Part shown: positions 1 to 10,684 of the stretch, one piece after another | Numbering within the stretch: the first letter of the stretch is position 1 | How the letters are laid out: the number at the start of each line of letters is the position of its first letter | Source: Ascarosepion bandense | Lineage: Eukaryota; Mollusca; Cephalopoda; Sepiida; Sepiidae | Assembly (NCBI GenBank): GCA_037127315.1 | Contig: JBBBDQ010000913.1 | Span: 5,233,501 to 5,297,500, forward strand | Direction: 5' to 3' | DNA: 64,000 bases | Translations under genes and position numbers: made by a program | Notes under the pieces: model-generated | Database searches by the model: none | What the model was told of the DNA's origin: nothing | Seen by the model: only the letters and a program-made list of their open reading frames with translations

Positions 1-494
1 AATCATGAGCTGTTCTAAACATCATATTTTGGCTTTAATTTCAGGTGAAAATAAAGACAAAAATTGTCCAAAATTTTAATATTTTTTTTATTATACTGGT
101 TCTAAGCTTTCGGCTCACATGAGCCATCTTCAGAGAGGTTACAGGGATGTTAACATAAAAATATCTTTGATGGCGGATGTCTTTATCTTGTGTTGACATA
201 AAACATTGCTATGCAATAACAGTCACTGAATAGCAGATGCTGTTCATAAATTTGTAATGCGGTTCTATGACATCACACTGCGTGAGAGACTGAAATGTTA
301 ATAGAACCATATGTCTAAATGCAATGTAATGTATTATGACCAGATTGAAATGTGATTTTATTAAGTGTGGTCTGCTTTGATTTAATGTAGATGACCTTCA
401 ATATATGAATGTTCTTTTTACTGTGTGCATGAGTTAGTATTATTGTGTTATTAACTAAAATCTAATATTACCTACATGGCTATGTTTTTCTAAG

Positions 495-495
<1 letters not shown>

Positions 496-543
<48 letters not shown>
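496..543. repeat. (TA)n microsatellite
   Basis: About 23 uninterrupted AT units. Other (TA)n runs of 20-40 bp lie at 2845, 5358, 10449, 15513, 33953, 34626, 54158, 54752, 55598, 56299, 58588, 63508 and 63816; many mark element borders. Confidence 0.97.
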
Positions 544-544
<1 letters not shown>

Positions 545-668
545 CAGTAATAAATGCAGAAGATTTGGTAAAAATCCCAATGGATCCTAGTAATATTAGG
601 TTAAATATTAAAACTGATCCAACAAAGAGCTCAATACAAATTTAATTTACAGAGGAAATATTGATTTA

Positions 669-860
669 TTTCATATGTAAATTCAATATTTTACATTTGA
701 GAAATAGCCATTTCTACAGGGTCTTAGAACACATTTTATTCAATCCCAGTTGGATGTAAAATCCAGCTGGGGTTAAATGAAGCCAGATGAAGCTGTAGAA
801 ATTGCTATTCCCCAAATATAAAATATTGAATTTTTGAGGGGTACAGAATTTCATATGGAA
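669..860. repeat. Imperfect inverted-repeat (fold-back) element
   Basis: Left arm 669-719 (TTCATATGTAAATTCAATAT) is matched in reverse by 792-859, with a 15-bp insertion in the right arm. A central hairpin CCCAGTTGGAT/ATCCAGCTGGG sits at 745-772. No coding. Confidence 0.8.
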
Positions 861-1355
861 TTAAAAGATAAGGCCTATTTTACTATCGATGATTAGAGGG
901 GGGAAAAATATATATAAAAAAGGAGAAATGAAAAATAAATCAAACACAGCCAACCAAGAGATTATATATTGCAAAAATGACATGAAAGTGGTAAAAAATA
1001 TGTATTTGTAAAGACAGAAAAGGGTTTTGATTGGAATAACGTTCAGTCCCAACAAAAACTCCCTCTGTTTACAGAGGGAGGGCTGTTTAGACCGAACGTA
1101 AATCGTTTCCAACATCTTTATATGAAAGTTAGACCAAGCACAACTTAAGGTGGTAAATAAGTCAATGCTGAAGTTAACGACACAAGTTGGATTATTTAGA
1201 AAATGCTCCACAATGAAAGACCCGTATGTATTCCTAAGGTCATCACCCATTTGGAATGTTCCAATCCTACTTTTCCCCAGGTACACGTTGCTGTATCCTA
1301 GTATCTAACCATTGGGTTGTTCCATCTATGTAGTTGGCACTTCAACTACATTAGG

Positions 1356-1845
1356 GTTTTGAGTTTTGTTTAATGGCATATCAACCTCTGTGGGTTATTT
1401 AATGCCAAAAAGGTGGGGCTTTAAGGTTTTTTGTTTTTTCTTTTAATGTTTGGTTATATTGAAAAGGCTGATTTAGTCAGATTTTAATGAAAATTTTGTT
1501 TTTATTCTCTTTTACTTTAGAAAACTGAAAATGTCTTCTGGTTTCATATTCAAAAATGTGTTATGGTAATAATTTTTTTCTTCAAAAATGTATTATTGGC
1601 AATATTTTCTTTAATAAATGTATATATTTCTATGAAAGTCTATTTTTATACTTTCATAGTGTTTTGACCCCAGTTTGGGGGGGGGTTAACTATTTACCCA
1701 TAGCTGGGACCCTGACAGGTGCTACCACTCTGGTTCAGGATGGACCTGGGAACAACAGCAACTAAGAGGTGGTTCCATGCTTCTCACAACCTCCCAATCA
1801 GAGGCCTTGCTGCCAGATGCAGTTTACCGTTATGCGCAGGACCAG
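1356..1845 (+). repeat. Interspersed family X (about 500 bp), copy 1
   Basis: A family defined here by GAGTTTTGTTTAATGGCATATC, the near-palindrome GGCAT...ATGCC around CAACCTCTGTGGGTTATTTA, several CTTCAAAAATG units, and CCCATAGCTGGGACCCTGACAGG. Its far end is CCTTGCTGCCAGATGCAG and an ACC-type terminus. No coding capacity. Class unknown; the end structure could be a SINE or a MITE. Confidence 0.85.
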
Positions 1846-2164
1846 AACTACATTTGAAATGATAAACTACATTAATAATGTAGTAGGGATGGGGGTGTTT
1901 AAAAACACCCATTCGGGTAGATACCAAAACAGATTTAGTAGCAAATACAACTTATACTTTGTCAAAGAAATAACAGTGCTATACTGCAGAGGAAATTTGT
2001 TTGGCAAATTTCTCACTTACCATACCTAACCATGGCACACAAAAATAAATTTGGTATTTATTCACTGTAACAATTTTAGTTTCAGAAAATTCAAAGTTCT
2101 ACTGATCATCATCTTCATCTAATTTTGCTTTTGAACCAATCATTAGGGCACTAATATGTTAGGG

Positions 2165-2560
2165 TCCCAATTAAACTGATTTTCCACTTGGTAGACAAAC
2201 TGCATCCCAGTGAATATATAAACCAGTAAACGTTGGTTTACAGTAGACAGATGTAAGGTAACAAGACAGTTTTAGTTACCAATACATCTAAAAACAACAA
2301 CAACATGGAATTACTTTCAGTTTCCAATGTATCTTTTAATGCTGGATGCATATCCTTGAGTAAGGAGAAAAATGTATTAGCCTCAATCAGAATATCAAAG
2401 AAGCAAAATGTGTCATCTACATATCGGTAGTACACCAACAGTTTCAGGGTGCTAGATAACAATTGGTTTTCACAGAAACCGAGAAAAATGTTCGCCATAG
2501 TCTGTCCCAACAATGAATCCATCGAGACTTCATCTATTTGTCTAATACATAACATCGTTG
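2165..2560 (-). pseudogene. Penelope-like element reverse transcriptase fragment
   Basis: The minus-strand frame from 2555 reads RQIDEVSMDSLLGQTMANIF, then VYYRYVDDTFCFF with an intact YVDD core, then LLFLDVLVTKT. A frameshift near 2270 moves the continuation to another frame: SVYCKPTFTGLYIHWDA, the conserved R/C-KPTFTGLYxxWDS block of Penelope-like RTs. It is a coding remnant of about 130 codons with at least one frameshift. No GIY-YIG domain is seen. Penelope-like elements often carry hammerhead ribozymes, and four such folds are in this window. Confidence 0.82.
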
Positions 2561-2841
2561 AAACTGAATTCCACTGACATGACGGAAAAATTTCATTATC
2601 TCTATAAAAATATTTTCAAGAAATAGTGAGAGGAGATAGCCAACTACGATATAAAAAATCTGTGCAAGTTACTAACATCATAGATTTAATAACATCAGAT
2701 TGTTCCATACTTTTAGCAAAAATTTTTAAAAAATCTTATATACAGTATTTACTGTAGTGTTCCAATACAGGTTGCAACAATGTACCAATCCATTTACCAA
2801 CCTTTTCATAGGGATAGTAAAATAGGTCTTATTCTTTTTCA

Positions 2842-2880
<39 letters not shown>

Positions 2881-2882
<2 letters not shown>

Positions 2883-3086
2883 GAAATAAATAAATGCTGT
2901 CAAAAAAATACATTTTTAATTTACAACGTTTTAGTAGTTTTCCTATATATATATATATATATATATATAGGAAAACTACTAAAACGTAAATTAAAAATGT
3001 ATTTTTTTGACAATAAAAAAATATAATAGAAATAAATAAATGCTGTCAAAAAATACATTTTTAATTTACAACGTTTTAGTAGTTTT

Positions 3087-3124
<38 letters not shown>

Positions 3125-3186
3125 AAAACTACTAAAACGTAAATTAAAAATGTATTTTTTTGACAGCATTTATTTATTTCTATTAT
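2881..3186. repeat. Two successive (TA)n-centred palindromes
   Basis: Arms of about 48-65 bp (ACAACGTTTTAGTAGTTTTCC and complement) face each other around (TA)n at 2945-2969. The same arms do so again around (TA)n at 3090-3122. The outer ends carry ATAGAAATAAATAAATGCTG. Confidence 0.92.
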
Positions 3187-3193
3187 TATATAT

Positions 3194-3230
3194 TTGATAT
3201 TTCAGACCGTCCTCAGCCTTTCATCAGAAA
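3194..3230 (-). ncRNA. Degenerate hammerhead-like motif
   Basis: On the minus strand: CTGATGA (3227-3221), a weak stem II (GGCT/GGTC with G-U pairs and a bulged A), GAAA (3203-3200), then a possible stem III ATAT/ATAT with a CAA loop. No stem I partner was found. It lies beside the palindromic TA-centred repeats. Confidence 0.4.
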
Positions 3231-3718
3231 CAAATGATTTTAAAATTTATACTCGAAGCGTCTGTCACGTGATGTAGAAAGCAATAGAGCTTGAATTTTT
3301 TAAACGTAAATCTAGCTGTAATAATACTTTTAAATGTTGTTTTAAAGAATATTTTTAAATGTATCTAAAAAATATTTAACTATTGAAATATTTATAAAGA
3401 TTCAAAATACCTAAGTCCCTATTTAACCCTAGCTTATATGAATTTAATTTTAAAATCCAGTATTTTTCTTTCTTTCTGCGTGAGTATGTGGAACTAAAAT
3501 CGGAATCTATCAGTTAACATTTGCAGTTTTCTAATATGTGTCCTGGTTGATTGAAGTGTTCAGCTATGGGTGAATAAGGGTTGTTTTAGCATATGCTTAG
3601 TGTAAGATTATTAAAACGGAATCTAAAACTAAAAGGTTTTAATTAAAATATAATAATAGAAATAAATACTGTCAAAAAAATACATTTTTTACTTACAGCT
3701 TTTTAGTAGTTTTTCCAA

Positions 3719-3752
3719 CACATTAAGACAATATACGTGGATTATCATTATG

Positions 3753-3789
<37 letters not shown>

Positions 3790-3950
3790 AAAGAATATTA
3801 ATAAAAAGTTTTGAATTTAAAAATGTACTTTTTTAAACAGTATTTGTTTATTTTTATTATATTTTAAAAAAGTACATTTTTAAATTCAAAACTTTTTATT
3901 AATATTCTTTCCTATACATATTAAGACAGTATACGTGGATGATCATCACT
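3719..3950. repeat. Palindrome with direct-repeat flanks
   Basis: Arms 3787-3836 and 3864-3913 (AGGAAAGAATATTAATAAAA) are perfectly complementary around a 27-nt loop. ACATTAAGACAATATACGTG lies on the outer side of both arms (3719 and 3917). Confidence 0.9.
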
Positions 3951-4082
3951 ATATATATATATATATATATATGATAGAATATGGAAGAAATAGGAAATGT
4001 ATCACTTTTGTTAAAACATCTTCAGAGACCAAGAGAAAAATAAACAAAGAGACAGTATCGTGATTTGTGGTTAGTTCTCATT

Positions 4083-4415
4083 AGACAGATATGTGTCATG
4101 TGTATTAAAGCAATGAACATTTTTATATGTACGCGCATGGAATAACTTGGATGGTAAAGTGTATGTTTGTATAGAAACATGTTTGTTAAGGTGTATGTTG
4201 GAGGGTAACATTAGTAAATGTATATGTATGTGCGTATTAATACACATTTCACATGTATTAAAGCAATGGACAATTTTTAAATATATGTGTGAGAAATATT
4301 TGGGATGGTAAAGTTTGTGATAGTGCACGTGTGTGTTTATGTAGAAACATTTGTCTCTCTAGGTATATTTTGGACAGTAACGTCAGTTAATATAAGTGTA
4401 TATGTGCAAAGAAAT
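4083..4415. repeat. Direct repeat of about 160 bp
   Basis: TATTAAAGCAATGAACATTT, GGATGGTAAAGTGTATG and GTAACATTAGTAAATG at 4100-4255 recur in diverged form at 4255-4415. Confidence 0.75.
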
Positions 4416-4845
4416 TCCATTTACAATGAAAAATTCCAGTCAAACCAAATTTATCACAAAAAGCTGTGTCACGGACCCACACAGAAGTGACAACAGCATT
4501 TCCATATACACACATATATGTATATATAACATACCCAAATACAAAATCATCACAATATCTTGCTATATTTAAACAATTTAATCTTTCTGCTTTGAAGTTG
4601 TAATGAAAAACAAATAAGGCATGAGTTTTATTTGAAGCTTGCAGACTACTATACTAATTTTTACAAACAGGGGAGACAACTCGAGTTGACTTCCACCCTA
4701 GAAGTTGAAGTATCCTTTTTGTTTTATTGTCCATCTTGCTTTCAACATGTCCTGTGAGTGTTCAATTTTCCAAGCCTGCTTTCCTCACTATGTGCCCTTT
4801 TAAAAGTGTAAAAAAATCAGAAGGAAGTAAATTATTATCACTTAC

Positions 4846-5067
4846 CTTAGTGTTTATGTTGACTCCTGCATCTAAAAGCAGCTCAACCACTTGTCTGTGT
4901 CCATTCCTAGCAGCAAGGTGTAATGGGAATTTGTCTAGATGAACACGATGGATGAGTTCAGGTCGGCTTCGCAGAAGCAGCTGGACTGTTTCAACACGGC
5001 CATACTGTGCCGCAAGGTCCAAGGGGGATTCCTCTCGTAGATTACGGATACTAGGATCAGCATGATT
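4846..5067 (-). CDS. ANKS1: ANKS1-like ankyrin exon (downstream exon)
   Basis: An internal exon of exactly 74 codons in phase 0 on the minus strand. The acceptor is TATTTATTTACAG above 5067. The donor is CTAAG followed by GTAAGTG at 4845. It completes the ankyrin repeat begun in the upstream exon (HADPSIRN, then SPLDLAAQYGRVETVQLLL) and adds another (FPLHLAARNGHRQVVELL, then DAGVNIN). The SPLDLAA and PLHLAARNGH phrases are characteristic of repeats 3 and 4 of ANKS1. An in-frame ATG-initiated reading from 5022 that runs through the donor into the intron is an artefact: coding similarity stops at the splice site. No further ankyrin exon is visible between 1 and 4845, so the next exon must lie outside the window. 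Confidence 0.88.
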
Positions 5068-5599
5068 CTGTAAATAAATAGAATTTCATCAAAGAAAATA
5101 ACCAAGAAATCAATAAGTTATAATGAAAATAGAGATTATGCATGTTTTTCTTTTCATGTTCTGTAAAATCTGCATTTTGGCAATTTTTATCATATTTTTA
5201 TGCCTCTATAAAATATTTATATATTTTATTAAAAATGACCAACAATGAAAATTTTATTAATTTTTGAGTGTATGAATTTTAATGTCCTGTACAAGACTGT
5301 GTTTCTTGTCATAAATCAATTACCTAGCTTGGCATCGACTTTGAGATTGCTACCCAAATATATATATATATATATATTTATGCCACAATAGAATTCCTAG
5401 AAAAATACAAACAGAAAAAAACATGGGTGTTGGAAGTGTATTGATGCTTTCAAATTCTTGCAGCTCTCTGTTTAATTTGTGCTGTTTTGAACTCATATTC
5501 AAAACCCAGACAAAGGCAATTCATTATTGTAAGAATATCACAACCATGACGTACTCTGGCCAATTGCTGACCATGCTAACCCTGGCTTTTGCATTCTGC

Positions 5600-6590
5600 A
5601 ACAGCTGTTCAAGGTCATAAAATATTTAATTGCACCAAATAAATTTTCAAATCTTTTGATTTTAAAATTTATTAAACCAAGAGAAGAGGGGGAAAATGAT
5701 GAAGACATTGAACACAATCAAAAAATTATTTCCTTTTTGAACTGCCATATAAAAAAATAAGCTAACCGTTATAAAAGTAATAAAAATAAAGAAAAAAAAT
5801 CTTTAGTTCGCACTCAGAAAATGGCTTCAAACTTTACATTTTTCAAACATGTCTTTATTAAATTAAAAAACATGTCTTTATTAAAAAAAAAAAAACTTGT
5901 TATAAACAGCAATGGGATAATAAATTTAATTTTTAAATTGCATGTAAAATTACAATTAAATATTTTTAAAATAAAATTTAATACAAACTAAATTTAAATG
6001 AAATAAATTTATACTTAAAAATATAAAATTAAAATATAGTAACAAAATTAAATATGAATTAAATTTAAATAAAATTAAATATAGATTAAATCTTAAAAAT
6101 AAAATAAAATATAAATTAATTTTAAATAATATAAAATACAAATATTTTTTTTCAAAATAAGTATTCAATATTGACTTTTTCCCCTGTCAAATGTGAAAGA
6201 AAAAATTCTATTTTATTAAATTATGCAAGCGCCAACACCCAACAAAAAATATTTTTTGTGTTTTATTAAATTATTTTTGGTAAGGTTCAAGATGACTTTT
6301 TTAATATGTTCACACTTGGTACTTCTTTTTGTTGAGACAACATCTTCAGGAATTTTTCTTTATACAACTGTAAAAAAAATTCTGCCTCCAACCACCATAC
6401 ACACAACAAATTTAAAGTTACACATGATATACTGAAAAAGTGGGTTGATGTAGGTAAAACTAACCCTGCCAAATATTTCCACAATGATTCCTGATAACCT
6501 ATTCAGTATACAACTCATTTGTTAATAAAAGTGCTGAAAATTTAATTTAAATAAAATTATAATTTATACATAATTTGCTGTGTACTGGAG
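5600..6590. other. AT-rich intron sequence
   Basis: No gene or named repeat. 5870-6150 is almost pure A/T with AAATTTAAAT units; the open frame there is a composition artefact. Confidence 0.8.
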
Positions 6591-7325
6591 CTCTGTGACT
6601 CATATGTTAGTTTGTCAAGTCCTGGCTAGTGGTAATCTATATAGAAAAGGCCATTATCAGTGCAGCATTGAAGGTTGGTTCCTTGTTTAGTCATCTGGAA
6701 TCTCCTGCATTGCTGCCAAGTAGATGAAGAAAGAAGAGAGAAGGTCTGTGAGACCTGGGTACTTTACCGAAAATACATTCTCAAACTTCAAAGATTCCAT
6801 CAAAGGAACCTTTGCCAAATCTTGTGGAACACATAATAGGACAGGTTCTTCTCAACTCAAAGATGAAGGGCCCAGAAACCATCATGACTTACCCCCAACT
6901 TTGATGGGCTGGACACCTTGCCTGATGGCCAGACATCTACCAACTCAAACAAAACTTCTCAGAGCTTGCATCTGGCAAGAGGCCACATGGAGCGCTTCAT
7001 TGTCGATTCAAGAATCAGCTTAAAAACACCTTACTGAGGACAGAAATCAATCCAGTCAATTGGGTGATGGAAGTTGCAGAAAGAACCAGTCGGAGAAACA
7101 GTCTATGAAAAAACAACATCCTTTGAAATCATCAGAAGACAAATAAAAGAGATGAAGAGAGCCCAGAGCTCTCTATCCCCTGAACCCTACCATGTGGCAC
7201 CCTACCAAGTGGCGGTTACAGATGTCACTTAAGATCCATCATAGGACTCATTTCATGTAGCAGAAAATGTCACTGAGCACCCTAATAGTTGGGAAAGAAC
7301 TCCACCAATGACGATAATTCTCTGA
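6590..7325 (+). pseudogene. Possible old retroelement coding remnant
   Basis: Sequence complexity is higher than in the neighbours. It reads in pieces such as GWTPCLMARHLPTQTKLLRA and AYQVAVTDVT with stops between. The wording vaguely recalls the C-terminal end of LINE reverse transcriptases (a GH/MP..LPKQ block), but the match is weak. It ends just before the SINE at 7438. Confidence 0.35.
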
Positions 7326-7437
7326 TTTTTGGTAATTTTTTTTTTACATATGGTGGGTATCATTTGTTTGCTTTCATTTCAGAAAAAAAACAAAAACAAA
7401 AAAAAACATGCATTTAAGAGAACTATTCTGAATCTAG

Positions 7438-7740
7438 GATGCGCGTTGTGGTACAGTGGATATCGATTTGGAACAAGAAGCCGGGGAGCCGAGTTCGAAT
7501 TTCAGGTGAATCCATTGTATTCACTTACGCACAAATACCCTTGGGAAAGGTATTAATCCATTTCTTCCTTCCAGTTATGGGTTGCAGGACAGATTGGGTT
7601 TTATAGCCTTGGTCGGCAACCAGTCTACCGCAGAAAGCAATGGCAACCTACTGCGGGATAATCTTTTGCCCAGTCAGTCATGTCTCTTTCGAGACATGAT
7701 CGCCCAAGTGTGTATCACGTATGGCATTTAACTTACTGAT
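7438..7740 (+). mobile_element. tRNA-derived SINE (octopus type), near full length
   Basis: The reference copy of the commonest SINE here. The head GCGTTGTGGTACAGTGGATA carries box A and CCGAGTTCGAATTTCAG carries box B. The body has CACTTACGCACAAATACCCTTGG, CAGATTGGGTTTTATAGCC and CTACCGCAGAAAGCAATGGC. The 3' end has the palindromic CATGTCTCTTTCGAGACATG followed by ATCGCCCAAGTGTGTATCACG and GGCATTTAACTTACTGA. Cephalopod SINEs with tRNA heads are well known. The exact subfamily name is not assigned. Confidence 0.92.
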
Positions 7741-7762
7741 TCTGAATCTGATAGAGTGCTCC

Positions 7763-8335
7763 TGCTATCCACCTAGGGATCCTTGACAAAATCCAACGGA
7801 GAATCTGTAATGTGACTGATCCGACTTGGCAGCTCGGATACAGTCACTTTCTCACTGCTGTAATGTGGTTTTCCTGTGTCTCTTCTACAAATACGTTCAT
7901 GGCTTCTGCTCTGATGAACTTAGCTCACTGGTACCCCACTATACATGAATTTGCTCGAGCCACAAGATTAGCAACTAGGTCCCACCCTTTTACTGTGAAA
8001 CCAATAAATTGTAAACACAAATTCTATTCCGGCAGCTTCTTTTCTCACATTTCCCGCCTATGGAATTCACTTCCGTTTACTTGCTTTCCCGACAGCTACA
8101 ATCTTCAAGAATTCAAATATAAAGTCAATAGTCACCTCCTATCTCACTAACTTGCATCCACTCTCTCTCTCTCATGCTTCTTTCTTCATCCACTACACTC
8201 ATCTTTCTCTTACTCACTTCCTGACACCCCCTGTAACCTGTCACTCTTTCTCAAAACTTACCTCCTACGTAACCCCCTGCTCAACAGTGGCAGTAAAATG
8301 CCTTGCTTGGAGCAACACAATTATAAAAAAAAAAT
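7763..8335 (+). mobile_element. LINE 3' fragment (same family as 17143-18440)
   Basis: The plus-strand reading includes ATRLATRSHPFTVKPINC, FFSHISRLWNSLPFTCF and a HLLSH terminus before the stop at about 8148. A UTR with CCCCTGCTCAACAGTGGCAG and a poly(A)-like end follow. The frame is interrupted near 7900 by frameshifts. Confidence 0.88.
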
Positions 8336-8524
8336 TCTGTGGAGAAGAGAATACTAAATTCTCTTTCCAAAGAAAGTAAAAATTAAATTAAGAAGATTAC
8401 TTGAAGATCTATGATTGCCTACACTTGAAACAGACATGCCTTTAGACAAAAAAAAAAAAATATTTCTAAATTAATATTAAGAATGATTTTGAGAGTACTT
8501 AATGCTTTGACTTCTCTTTATCTT

Positions 8525-8912
8525 CCTGGTTATGATGATAAACTACATCTGGCAGCAAGGCCTCTGATTTGGAGATTTTGAAGAGCATGGAAGCACCTCT
8601 TAATTGATGATGTTCCCAGGTTAACCCTGATCCAAGGTGGTAGCACCAGTCAGGGTCCTAGCTATGGGAAAATAGCATTCCCTAAACTGGGATCAAAACA
8701 TGAAAGTAGAAAAAAATTTTATAGTAAAATTACCAACAATATGTTTTCATAGTAAAAAATTACTAGCAATACATTTCTGTAAGGAAAAAAAACATTACCA
8801 GCAATACATTTTTTGCAAAAGAAATTACTAATGCTTCCAAGAAAATTAATTTTGGCATTAAATGCCCCCAAAATGGATATGCCACTCAACAAAATCAATC
8901 AAACAACCAACA
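8525..8912 (-). repeat. Interspersed family X, copy 2
   Basis: Reverse copy from AAACTACATCTGGCAGCAAGG to GGATATGCCACTCAACAAAATC, close upstream of the piggyBac MITE. Confidence 0.85.
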
Positions 8913-8937
8913 CGAAAGAAATCTTTCATGACATTAA

Positions 8938-9159
8938 CCCTCTAGGGCCATTCGTATCATATTTGATACAGTATGAAAACAAGCCTTGAAAGAAATATTT
9001 TCCTGAAAAATTTTTTAAGAGAAATATTTTATAAATTTCAAATGAACGCAGTACTGACTGCTCAGTCAATGAATACCAAATGTTTCCTTATAGGGAAATA
9101 ACAAATGTTTCCTTATAGGGAAATACTGTATCAAATATGATACGAATGGCCCTAGAGGG
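8938..9159 (+). mobile_element. piggyBac-type MITE (222 bp) with perfect terminal inverted repeats
   Basis: TTAA at 8934-8937 and 9160-9163 is the duplicated target. The element starts CCCTCTAGGGCC and ends GGCCCTAGAGGG. The inverted repeats are identical over about 36 bp, through the palindromic GTATCATATTTGATAC. The TTAA target and CCC/GGG ends are hallmarks of piggyBac transposons. There is no coding capacity. The interior holds a 25-bp tandem duplication (AATGTTTCCTTATAGGG). The strand is arbitrary. Confidence 0.93.
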
Positions 9160-9354
9160 TTAATCCATATGATATCCTCCAATTTCTTGAAGAAATCAAA
9201 CTTTATTCTCAAATATTGCTTCAACAAACCTACAACATAAAACACACATATCCCTGCCTCTTGTGATTATGTCCACACAAACATGTATGTGCCCACAAGC
9301 AGAGTATCATCTACCATGTATTCAATTGTGAAAGCAGAATAACATTTCTATTAC

Positions 9355-9426
9355 TTCAACTCTCCCAAGAAAAATTAAATTTTGCATTAAATGACCCGTA
9401 AGAATTTAATATGCCACTAAATAAAC
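9355..9426 (-). repeat. Interspersed family X, terminal fragment
   Basis: TTTTGCATTAAATGACCCG and TTAATATGCCACTAAATAAAC match the head of family X in reverse. Confidence 0.6.
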
Positions 9427-9437
9427 TTCTCTTTATG

Positions 9438-9692
9438 AATCAGTCAGTTAAGTGCCACACGTGATACACACTTGGGCGATCATGTCTCGAAAGAGATATG
9501 ACTGACTGGGCAGAACATTATCCAGTAGTAGGTTGCTAATTCTTTCTGCAATAAACCAGTTGTCACCCAAGGCTATAGAACCCAATCTGTTCTGTTATTT
9601 AACCCATAACTGAAGGGAAGTAACAGATTAATACCTTTCCCCAGGGTATTTGCGCATAAGTGCTCTATCCGAGCCGATATCCACTGCACCAC
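9438..9692 (-). mobile_element. tRNA-derived SINE, internally deleted
   Basis: Reverse complement of the octopus-type SINE from CAGTCAGTTAAGTGCC to CACTGCACCACAAC. About 45 bp between the body and the head, including box B, are missing (after gcgcataagtg), although box A is still present. Confidence 0.88.
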
Positions 9693-9976
9693 AACAAAAT
9701 TTCTCCTGTTATAGGTTTCTAAGTTTTTTCACATCTGCACATTGTTTACATTTGGATACTAAGAGAACACAAGGTTTGATAAAAAAAATATTGGGGCTGG
9801 TGTTACAAAAAAAAAAAAAAGAAAGAAACTACAACACATATCAATTCTGCATTTAATCTCCTTTTCAGCAGTCCCCATTTGAAGCCACATCTTATCCACT
9901 ACCATTTCCACTGATAAAAATATTCCAGTAACTCCTTTTTGCGGGTAGCTAGCAGTTACCTCATTGCATTCTCTTG

Positions 9977-10372
9977 AATTTTTTTTTTTTATAAGCGTTT
10001 CACCCCGAGCAAGGCATGTCACTGCCACTACTGCGCAGGGGGCTACATAGAGTGGAGAAAGGATGATTAAATACAGGAAATGTCAGAGGGTGGGTGATAC
10101 ACGGGTAAGGATACCGAGAATGAGGGTTGGGTAGATGAGTGTTCTGAGAATAATTGGGAGTTAGTGTGATAGGAGGTGTCTATTGAACCTACATTTAAAT
10201 ACCTGGAGATTGTAACTGTCGGGAAAGCAGACTTGTGGAAGGGAGTTCCACAGGCGGGAAGCACGAGAAAAGAAGCTGTTGGAGTAGAATTTACGGTTAC
10301 ATCTTATTTGTTTAACTGTAAAAGGGTGGGACCTAGTTGCTAATCTAGTATCTCGTGTAAATTCGTGCTTAG
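9977..10372 (-). mobile_element. LINE 3' fragment, young
   Basis: Begins with a T run and ATAAGCGTTTCACCCCGAGC, the reverse of the LINE 3' end. It is almost identical to 17160-17540, including SFFSRASRLWNSLP and the HLLSH terminus. It is truncated at its 5' side next to a (TA)n array. Confidence 0.92.
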
Positions 10373-10438
10373 GTGGCATCTGAACAATTACCACAAAAAA
10401 GTATTTATAATAATTAGAAAAACGAAAGGCACAACTGC

Positions 10439-10485
<47 letters not shown>

Positions 10486-10627
10486 AGTGAGTACAGAACG
10501 AAGAAAGAATTTTTTTTCACCATCAAAAACACTAATTTAAAGCAGTGCTCGATATGTAATGTATAGAGCTGTGAATATTTATTATAAATTATGTTTTAGA
10601 ACATGTACATAAGTTTTTCTATATATA

Positions 10628-10684
10628 TCCTCTACAATCATACGGTTGTTTCGACGTTGGGTGTCCAACGTCTCATCAGGAGGA
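10628..10684 (-). ncRNA. Type I hammerhead ribozyme, intact
   Basis: On the minus strand: core CTGATGA at 10679-10673. An 8-bp perfect stem II (GACGTTGG / CCAACGTC, loop ACAC) at 10672-10653. GAAA at 10652-10649. Stem III CAA/TTG (10648-10646 with 10637-10635). Then TA at 10634-10633 as the cleavage position. Stem I TCCTC (10684-10680) pairs with GAGGA (10632-10628). All conserved nucleotides of the hammerhead consensus are in place and three helices close. A short stem III is typical of hammerheads in Penelope-like elements and retrozymes. No coding part of the host element is recognisable beside it. Confidence 0.88.

Noticed and set aside
98..140. Hammerhead at the window start
   Set aside because: CTGAAGA, GGCTC/GAGCC and GAAA are present, but an extra base breaks the core-stem II junction and no stem I or cleavage triplet was found; kept only as a related motif.
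861..1286. 141-codon minus-strand open frame
   Set aside because: AT-rich, Phe/Ile/Leu-heavy, no recognised domain and no splice context.
7438..7515. Functional tRNA gene
   Set aside because: Box A and B are present but no proper cloverleaf or acceptor pairing; the sequence is the head of a multicopy SINE.
7916..7923. CTGATGA in plus-strand LINE copies as a ribozyme core
   Set aside because: It encodes part of the RT (CSDEL) and lacks stem II and GAAA.
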